The translations under genes were made by a program, and so were the position numbers. A DNA stretch of 64,000 nucleotides, taken from assembly GCA_014218235.1 (NCBI GenBank), contig CM024755.1:82343960-82407959 (forward strand). Reading direction: 5' to 3'. Shown here piece by piece: positions 56,519 to 64,000 of the stretch; position 1 is the first letter of the stretch; every line of letters starts with the position of its first letter. The notes beneath the pieces were generated by a model. The model made no database searches. It was not told the DNA's origin and saw only the letters and a list, made by a program, of their open reading frames with translations. The stretch comes from Colocasia esculenta (Eukaryota; Streptophyta; Magnoliopsida; Alismatales; Araceae).

Positions 56519-56530
56519 GCTCTGATACTA
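56519..56530 (-). other. Primer binding site of the Sirevirus
   Basis: On the minus strand TAGTATCAGAGC, the initiator tRNA-Met site with one mismatch, a few bases after the LTR. Confidence 0.8.
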
Positions 56531-56532
56531 AA

Positions 56533-57876
56533 CGAAAAGTAGAGGAAAATAGCTATTCTACCAAATTAAAAATTAATCACTTATCATATCAGAAACCTAT
56601 GAGAATTTCAGAATCCTGAATTATGCACAAGTTTGAATAAGCACAGATAGAAGATGTGATGTGTGAATCTACAAATTATTAGATGAAATCATACTGAGTG
56701 ATAAGCGCGCCTATCAATCATCTAACGTAAAGATGGGTCAAGCCACAATGACAAAGAGAATTAGGGTGGTTCGAATTACACAACTGTGTATCCTACATCC
56801 ACCATCCACACACACATAAATCAGCTTATGTAGCCAATTCAAAACAGATCTCACAACACACACAAAATCTGAGATGATCAAAATCTCAGATTAGAACACA
56901 CACTTGAAATTGAGCAGAAGGATTTCTCCAATTTCACACCACACACAAGAAGATTTGAATTGAGATGAAGAACCAGTTCAACAACAGAAACTATAGAGCG
57001 GATGAGACTGGTTCGAAATTCCTCCTATTTGCTTCCATCTTAGACTTTAAAATTCCTACTTCAGCTTGATGAAGTAGACTCCGGAATTTGAGAATTCAAC
57101 TTGCCATTGATTTCTTATAGCACTTGGATCTCCAATTGTTCAGATCTAGAGCAACAACAATCCTCAGATAAAGCCTCTCTCTAGCCGCCGCCTTCTGCTT
57201 CTGAGAGATGAAGAACTGAAGTGTCTTCCTCCAAAGAGTGCGAGGATCATGGGCATTTATAGTCCCATGTACCCATGTGGTGCCTTAGAGTTTGGGGGCA
57301 TAGAAATCCCGCTTAAAAGTTCTTGTATCAAATTCTTACAGGTGTCCCAGTTTTCAGATCTGGATCAGCAGTCGAAGTGTGTCGACACAACTAAGTTGTA
57401 TGTCGACACATGATCCTGGCATCTTGTTCAGACAATATTGGAAGGTGACTTGTATCGACACATACCTTACTTGTGTCGACACACCAGACCATAATCCAGA
57501 AATACAGCTTTCTAGGAACACATGATGGACTTGTGTCGACACCACTAGCTTCATCTCTTCTGGCTACTTTCTGTGGTTAAGAAATGTGTCGACACATGAT
57601 GGACCTGTGTCAACACCACTGGCTTCTATGAACACATGATGTATCGACACATAAGGGACTTGTGTCGACACAACTGGCCTTCTTTCTTGAAAATCTTCAC
57701 TGGAATTGAGCTTTGTGTCGACACTCAACCACTGTTGTGTCGACACCACTATCATCACAACAACTTTTTCTCTGAACTAAACATGAAATATAGTGTTAGA
57801 TATGACTGATGCAAGATATGTACACTTGTATGGATCATTGTTAAACAACATCAAAACAAGAGATCTAATAGCAACA
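56533..57876 (-). repeat. 5' LTR of the minus-strand Sirevirus
   Basis: In sense it begins TGTTGCTATTAG at 57876, followed by a TTTTGATGTTG block usual near the start of such LTRs. It ends near 56533 just before the PBS; the exact inner end is blurred. It contains the TCGACACA array in its upstream half (57365-57760). Confidence 0.75.
57365..57760. repeat. TCGACACA inverted-repeat array in the Sirevirus LTR
   Basis: Six units: five with 9-bp spacers and one with 10. The clearest is 57455-57479: TCGACACA, 9-bp spacer, TGTGTCGA. Each half is embedded in GTGTCGACAC, itself a palindrome, and there are extra single copies between units. Confidence 0.9.
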
Positions 57877-57929
57877 AGTGGCATCAGATCCTTGTTATCT
57901 CAAACAAGAAATCAAACGATTTCGAGAAG

Positions 57930-58345
57930 ATGGCAGCTGAGTTCGGACAATTGAACGTTAGTCTATCAATCGCCCTCCTTTCTTTGATGGACAATATTAC
58001 AACTATTTGAAGACATGCAGGAAATTCTTCATACAAGGTATAAATCTTGACCTTTGACTAATTTTAGAATATGATGATAAGAACCCCAACACAGAAGATA
58101 AAATAAAATGGACTGCTGATGATAAGAAATTAATATCTCAAAATTATCGTGCTAAATGCATCATATAATGTGCATTATCTAAAAAGGAAATCACGTTTCA
58201 GCATGTAAAACTACTGAAGAAATGTGGGATACTTTAAGAATTACTTATGAAGGAACTGACAAAGTCAAAGAAATAAGAATTGATATACTTATTACTAAAT
58301 ATGAACAATTCAAAATGGAAGATAATGAAACCATAACACAAATGT
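57930..58345 (+). pseudogene. gag: Plus-strand copia gag, N-terminal part
   Basis: ATG at 57930 (MAAEFGQLN), a frame change, then PSFFDGQYYNY, INLDL with a stop, KNPNTEDKIKWTADDKK and ALSKKEITF. Near the solo LTR the words are EGTDKVKEIRIDILITKYEQFKM (about 58248-58318) and NETITQM. It joins through AATGT to YTRFTDIINVLNALSK at 62588. Confidence 0.75.
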
Positions 58346-58769
58346 TGTAACGGCCCTCCTCATACTGGTACGATTATACCAATCCCCATCGGTATAAAGA
58401 GCGTCGTCACAGTGAGATAATAACCCAACACTAGCCGATAGGTTGATATGTACGTGGATAGCAATTGAGTACAGCGGAAATAAAATAACTAACTCAACTT
58501 TAATCCATCACCATCACACATTCCACAGTCTATATAGCGAAATAAAATGACAATGTCCGCATTATTACATGATAAAAGAACTGCATTGTCTATCACCTTG
58601 TCCATACAATTAAACTTTATTCATGCTATGAAAAGAAAAGTACAACTTCTAAGCAAGCTCCACAAACTACTCCTCCAAGATGTCGTCCTCCGCTATGCCT
58701 CCCTCTGACACGGGATACTGTCAACCTATACGCCGAAGCAAGTATGAGTCTAAAGACTCAGCAAGCAAA

Positions 58770-59520
58770 CCAAATACTTAACCTTGAACATATCACATTC
58801 ATTTTAAGGTATCACACACTAAGGAAATATATACTATCATTTAAACAATAAGAATACACATGGTACATACTCTTAACCATCGACACATATTTAAATCACC
58901 TAGACATGCTTTAGACTATCACATGTTTATTCTAAATCATGGATACTAACATACACTTGTACATGTTTTCTAGACCTAACATCTAGCATGGTTCATCCAT
59001 CCATACAGTTTTCCTTGTATTGATCACATTCATAACCATACTTTACTTGCTGTTTTGACATGAATTAAACTCAATTACATGGATTTACATGTGTTCACAT
59101 GTTATCTTATCCATTTAACAATCCTACATGTTCATCTTTCATGTTGCATAAATGACATGGTTACATATGTTTATTCACATACACTATTACATGAGTATTT
59201 ATAAACTACATGACATGATTCTAAACATGATATTACAATTGAGGTATTAATACGTGAAAACATGAACATATTGCATTAATACATTGCTTTTCACATGCAA
59301 GCACACTTTCATTAACATTAACTCTCCCTTGCATATCTTTTCACATATTCATCATATCATTTACTCTTTCATTTTCACTTATCACATATCATATCATTTG
59401 CACTCATCACATGCCACATTCGCATATCATCTTACACTTTATTCATATTCCATCGCTTAAAATGCCATGACACATAGTGCTAACCACCTACTAGAGGACA
59501 CACACCAATATCTCATAGCG
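58770..59520. repeat. ACATG- and CATATC-rich low-complexity part of the LTR
   Basis: Irregular repeats of TACATG, ACACATG and TCATAT, then CTCATAGCACA-type repeats at about 59510-59580. No ORF. Confidence 0.5.
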
Positions 59521-60519
59521 CACAGCTCATCTCATAGCACATCGCATCGCATCTCATAGCACATAACTCATAACACAACTCATAATCACATACCCACCAC
59601 CTAGGCAATGTAGTGGCGAATCTTGGTAACTGCACAAACCGGGAGAAGCCCTCTCCACCCTATCCAGTGGTACTTGTCCACCTCCAGGTTTTTATCCTAA
59701 TGCCTTTAGGATATATTTTTCATAACGTTGAGCCTTCCATAGGGACTTTCTATGGTACAACTCTCGAAGCCTCTAGGGTAACAGTGTCAATCTTGGCCCA
59801 ATTATTATACATTCACTTTATCACATTTTCTCTCATTATTTACACACTTCATATAAACTATTTAATCACTTTACAAGTATTATTGAGCAATTGCACACAT
59901 CTCAGTTAACCTAACATGATACTACTATTTTTAGAAGTAAAACAACTCATTTTACTATCTTAAACATGCTGTTAATTACTGAATTACACATGATAAATCT
60001 AACATTCTTAGTTTGACTATTTCCATATTTTAATTAAGAATCAAACTTAATGTCATTAGAATTGATCCAAATTTTTATCTCTGATTACTAACAGTAAACA
60101 TATCACATATTCCAATTTTCCAGATTTTTCGAACGGTAAACACAATTTCTACAATTAAATCTAGATTTCAGACATATTCATTGAAATATCCTGAGACATG
60201 GTACACATTAACATGGTTGGGTGCTAACAGTTCAGAAATCAAATATCAGACCTCATGCTGTCATGTAAAAATTATAGAACTCTAACTTACAGCAAATCCA
60301 TTTATACAAGATTTAAACATGCTTATATGATGCTCACAATTCAATTATTGAATTTTAATAATTAACACAGTTTATAGAAAATTAGGGCAACCTCATGATA
60401 TGACCTAATGATTGTATACAACCACACACAAAATTTACAGCATTTAACTATATCCGTAAATCATTTAAACATCTTAAGAAGATCAAACAATGAAATTTCA
60501 GGACACTGAAGAAGTTAAC

Positions 60520-60610
60520 TGCAAGGGATGTGGCCGCCTACTTTCAACTGCAACATCCCTGGCCGCCAACCACAAGAACTTGACTACAACAGATGCTGCT
60601 GCCAACTCCC
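60520..60610. repeat. CG-rich inverted repeats, degenerate
   Basis: Two weak units of the GGCGGC family with 10-bp spacers: TTAACTGC-N10-GCCGCCTA and TCAACTGC-N10-GCCGCCAA. The left arms have decayed. Confidence 0.5.
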
Positions 60611-61021
60611 TCCCAGCAGCACACACAGACATCACTCAATACAAAGGCGAATTTGGGGGTTCCAGGACTCGAAGAAAAATCCAACAAAATACCTTGGACT
60701 TAGGGGACATGTTTAAAATTGAGATCTAGGGTTTACTTGCCTCTAAAAAAAATCTACGAAGATCAAAATGTGCCGATGAAGCCCTCCTCGGCCTAGCCAA
60801 GAAGGTGCTCAAACTCTCGTCAGATCTTCTTCTTCTGTTGATGCAGGTGGTTCCTCGGAGTTGGGACTTCTTCTCCTATGTATAGGCTATCTCCCAGTTG
60901 ATGTAGGTCCTCGGGGAACACCTCCAATCGCTAGATCCAGCCCTCCAAAGTTCAGCTTTTCTCCACTGCGAGTGCTAGGGTTTCACCAATGCTAAAAGAC
61001 TTCCCCCCGCCCTAAGATGAG

Positions 61022-61033
61022 CATTTTATAGAG
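61022..61033 (-). promoter_or_regulatory. Putative TATA box of the 4.2 kb LTR
   Basis: CTCTATAAAATG on the minus strand, shared with the partial LTR at 1-1592. Confidence 0.5.
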
Positions 61034-61149
61034 TTGGGGGTTAGGGTACACAATAGGGTAGGTTTCCTACGCATTAGGATGGGTTTCCTAATCTGGAACC
61101 GGCCAAAACACGGCGTTCACAAATCTGGAACCGTTACACATGAAGTATA

Positions 61150-61315
61150 TTGACGTCAACATCGGTTTTAGTTAACTGACAGTTGACGTCCAGGGTCTGG
61201 CCGCCAACAGGCTATTGGCGTCCAGGGGGTGGCCGCCCACAGTGCCTTGGCATCCATGGATATGGACGCCAAGCACTGGCCTGGAAGCTGGCGGCACAGT
61301 GTTGGCCGCCAACAG
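61150..61315. repeat. GGCGTC/GGCGGC inverted-repeat array
   Basis: Five units in a row: ATTGACGTC-N9 with a weak partner, GTTGACGTC-N9-GCCGCCAAC, TTGGCGTC-N9-GCCGCCCA, CTTGGCATC-N10-GACGCCAAG and CTGGCGGC-N9-GCCGCCAA. Confidence 0.85.
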
Positions 61316-61319
61316 TGCA

Positions 61320-62580
61320 ACTTGGCTAAAACAATGGCATACATTAAAATAAATGCATAAATACACCCCAACAATTTAATATGCGTAAAAATAATTACAT
61401 ATATCCTCACCACATAAAGTACACGCAATCCATAATATTTATTTAAATATTACTTACACTAATCTTAATTAAAGATAATACACATAAATAACATACATAC
61501 ATGTATATATACTTACACACTACATGATTACATACGTCATGCATGAACCTATGAATGAAATGTGTTCATCATTAGTTAATATTACATGCACATTATTATT
61601 TAAGTACCCTACACATCATAAATAATTTAACATGCTTAAAGTAGATAAATATCATTTAAACAAGATTAACATATGTATGTATACATATACACACTATGGT
61701 TACTTACAACATGCATAAAATAATTAAATACAATAGGCACATCAATAATTAAATAACTCATACACATTTAAATATTTATTGCATGCACGGAAATAAACTC
61801 ACAATTGTTTACAAGATGTATGATAATAACTTCTTACTATATGCACAACACATACAATATGCATGGGATTTATAAATATTTTACATACATTAATAGCTAG
61901 ATAATACATGCACACTTATATATTTATATATTTATACGTGTACAAAAATAACTCTCATGTACTTATAAGGTAGATAACAGTAGTTACATATCGTATGCAC
62001 AACACTATTTAAGTACAATATATGTATATACTATGGATAACTTAATGTGTATAGAATTATCTAGATATCACATGCATAAGATAACACACATGTATACATA
62101 TGTACTTCATATATTTACACACAATATCTATGGAATAAGTAGTATAATATGCACTTCAAGATTTAGATAGTACATGCATAATATCGTTATGATGCAATAT
62201 GAAATAAGTTAACTAAGAATATTCTATATGACAATAATTAATTCTGGCATGCACACACTTGAATTGACATATGTATAAATACACACACACACGTATACAA
62301 CATAGTTATGTACATTATGCACAAAATAGATAAATATAACATGCACTTCGGTAATTAGATTAAACGTGCACAATATTACTTAAGCATTATATGCCTAGGG
62401 TTTTAGTATACACAATATACACAAAATTAGCTAATTGCCTATTCTCACATAAAATATCAATTATATACATGCATATGTTCATGAGAAGTATAAAAATTGT
62501 AATATGCACATTTGAATACACATGCTATACACACAACAAGTAAATACACATGTACAATATAAAGAATGAAATTTCGGGGT
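61320..62580. repeat. AT-rich tail of the 4.2 kb LTR
   Basis: About 1.26 kb of AT-rich sequence with recurring ACATGCA, CATACATA and TTTAAATA words and no ORF. Matches the character of 1060-1590. Confidence 0.6.
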
Positions 62581-62586
62581 ATCACA

Positions 62587-63240
62587 AATGTACACTAGAT
62601 TTACTGATATAATAAATGTGTTAAATGCATTAAGTAAAAACTTAGTCAAAGTGAAACAGTCAAAAAAATATTAAGATAACTTATTATTAAATGGACACTT
62701 AAGATAACTGCTATTGAAAAAGCTAACGACTTATCAACAATGCCAATAGAAAAATTGATAGGATCTTTAATGGCTCATTAAATAAATATAGAAAGGCTAA
62801 ATGAAAATTCATCCAACCAACATGTAAAGTGAAACAGTAACAACTCTTAAGAACATCCCTAAGTAAACTAACCAATGGAAGAACATCTCTAATGCTATTC
62901 TTAAAAGGATGTAGAAAATGAAAAGAAAAATATGGTCTTGGATACATACCTAAGAAAGATGAAAAATAAATTAAGAATCCTAAGGAATATCCATTACCAA
63001 AATTTGTAAAAGAAACAAAAAGAATATTAACTGAAAAAACAAACCTACCTAAAAAAGAATAGAAAATCAACCATAATTATAAAACAAAAGATATCCATTG
63101 TTGTTGACACTGCAAAAAACTAGGACACACTATTAGCACTTTCAACACTAAGCACATATTATGGATACCTAAACAATGTTCGACTAACACTTCAGGACCA
63201 AAATGAATTTGGTACCTAAAAATTTATATTAATTTTATTT
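62587..63240 (+). pseudogene. gag: Plus-strand copia gag, C-terminal part
   Basis: Resumes with YTRFTDIINVLNALSK and quickly meets stops and frame changes. Degenerate capsid end, Lys-rich region, then a damaged knuckle (HCKKLGHTISTFN, about 63108-63145) and a WIPKQ block near 63160-63180. Confidence 0.7.
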
Positions 63241-63430
63241 TTAGGGATGTCTTAGAACATCTAAATAGATTTTAGATAGTGGATGCTCAAGGCACATGCC
63301 AGGTGATTGGAAACTGTTTTCATCAATTGCACTGATAAGGGGGAAGTAATAATCAGAAAGGAAAAGTGGTTGGTCAAGGAAACATTTCAACTAAATCAAA
63401 TTTTTTATTGAAGATGTATTACGCGTAGAT
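63241..63430 (+). pseudogene. Plus-strand copia protease
   Basis: The active-site line is intact: LDSGCSRHMPGDWKLFSS from about 63272. Frame changes follow before the integrase. Confidence 0.75.
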
Positions 63431-64000
63431 GGTCTGAAGCACAACCTAATAAGTATGAGCCAACTGTATCACAAGGGTCATCAAATACAATTTTTAGAAG
63501 ATAAGTGTATCATTACCGAAAAAAATTAGAAAGTTTTTGAAGTAGTCAAACATAAAAACATGTATGTGCTACACTTAGAAGAATTGAAAAGACAATATGT
63601 CTGTCTATCAACTAAAGGCATAGAAAACCTTGATCTTTAGCATCAAAGATTGGGACATGCAAGTATTTTAGTAATAAGGAAACTTCAAAAGCATAATCTA
63701 GTTAGAGGCCTTCCCAAGGTAAAGACCATCAATCCAAAAATCTGTTCAGCATGCATTAAAGGAAAACAATTCAAGATATATTTTTAGCAAAAGAATGTAG
63801 TGACAACCTCCAAGTCCTTGGAACTAATACATAAGGATCTTTTTGGACCCAAGGGAACAACTAGTCTTGGAGGAAAGTTGCACGGATACGTAGTAGTGGA
63901 TGATTATTCAAGGCTTACGTGGGTCTCTTTCTTACAATTCAAAAGCAATACATTAACAACATTTCTAAACCTGAGTAGAGTACTAGAAAAGGATCAAAAG
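63431..64000 (+). pseudogene. pol: Plus-strand copia integrase, N-terminal part
   Basis: VDGLKHNLISMSQLYHKG leads to the pre-integrase finger HQRLGHASILVIRKLQKHN and CSACIKGKQF. The core start is LIHKDLFGPKGTTSLGGK and YVVVDDYSRLTWVSFLQFK. Stops at about 63528, 63638 and 63786. Cut by the window edge. Confidence 0.8.

Larger units (their letters stand above)
1593..57876 (-). mobile_element. Minus-strand Sirevirus-like Ty1/copia element, heavily interrupted
   Basis: Reading the minus strand from high to low coordinates gives the 5' LTR (57876 to 56533), an initiator-Met-type primer binding site (56519-56530), gag (from 56464), protease, integrase, reverse transcriptase, RNase H (ending 45647), a spacer with PPT-like motifs, and a third ORF of the 'putative plant transposon protein' type (43662 down to 1593). 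Its 3' end and 3' LTR are beyond the left edge. INT before RT plus an extra ORF after pol is the known Sirevirus layout. Four younger elements split it: 1-1592, 3164-23920, 24188-43560 and 47360-53279. It is dead: the protease catalytic Asp is Asn and gag and pol are frameshifted. Confidence 0.8.
58346..62586 (-). mobile_element. Solo LTR of 4.2 kb, gypsy-type, in copia gag
   Basis: Plus-strand ends TGTAACGGCCC and CGGGGTATCACA; perfect TSD AATGT (58341-58345 and 62587-62591). Removing it restores the gag frame. The ends resemble reverse-oriented Tekay-type LTR ends, and CTCTATAAAA reads on the minus strand near 61022, so minus orientation is inferred. It contains ACATG-rich stretches (58770-59260), CG-rich inverted repeats (60520-60610 and 61150-61315) and a long AT-rich tail. 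No coding domain is visible over the 4.2 kb. Confidence 0.85.
57877..64000 (+). mobile_element. Plus-strand Ty1/copia element, very decayed, host of the right-hand insertions
   Basis: A PBS-like TGGCATCAGAT (from 57879) abuts the minus-strand Sirevirus LTR. Then come gag (57930-58340), a 4.2 kb solo LTR, the rest of gag (62592 on), protease and integrase, continuing off the edge. Its own 5' LTR is not in view here. Gag differs in sequence from the minus-strand Sirevirus, so this is another family. Confidence 0.75.

Overview
The window is repeat-dense plant nuclear DNA: a stack of nested LTR retrotransposons, with no ordinary single-copy host gene, rRNA, tRNA or CRISPR array visible. Lineages recognised are Tekay/Del-type chromoviruses with very long LTRs, a Tat-type Ty3/gypsy element, and Sirevirus-like Ty1/copia elements. 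Together they indicate an angiosperm, probably one with a large genome. I cannot name the species.

Layout by nesting. Level 0 is a badly decayed plus-strand copia element (57877-64000, running off the right edge) interrupted by a 4.2 kb solo LTR (58346-62586, TSD AATGT). Level 1 is a minus-strand Sirevirus-like element whose 5' LTR is 56533-57876. Its gag, PR and INT lie at 53285-56464, its RT and RNase H at 45647-47354, and its 3' ORF is cut into three pieces (43561-43662, 23926-24187, 1593-3163). Level 2 elements sit inside it: a gag-only copia derivative (47360-53279, TSD CTTCT), a Tat element (24188-43560), a Tekay chromovirus (3164-23920, TSD TGTAC), and a partial solo LTR (1-1592). Level 3 is three solo LTRs inside the Tekay copy: 7907-10727, 13433-16387 and 19062-22765, the last lying in its 3' LTR in reverse orientation.

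The Tat element is the youngest-looking and most informative. Its gag, PR/G-patch, RT/RNase H and INT run on the minus strand. Between INT and the 3' LTR, on the opposite strand, it carries two cellular-style spliced genes. One (26999-28454) resembles the DUF7745 group and has a recognisable TATA box. The other (28924-31825) is a seven-exon plant mobile domain (PMD) gene with a coiled-coil tail, broken by two stop codons.

The strongest unexplained signal is not a gene. LTRs, leaders, introns and spacers of all these families carry clusters of spaced inverted repeats: a CpG-containing half-site of about 5-9 bp, a non-conserved spacer of almost always 9 or 10 bp, then the inverted half-site. 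The half-site is family-specific: GCGAC in both Tekay and Tat, TCGACACA in the Sirevirus, GGCGGC/GGCGTC in the 4.2 kb LTR family, and TTAACGNC-like in the 7907-10727 LTR. A second shared non-coding module is a small hairpin with a GATTCCC loop. It occurs in several Tekay LTRs and in the Tat leader with an apparent compensatory stem change. Both signals were read by eye and need a computed background test.
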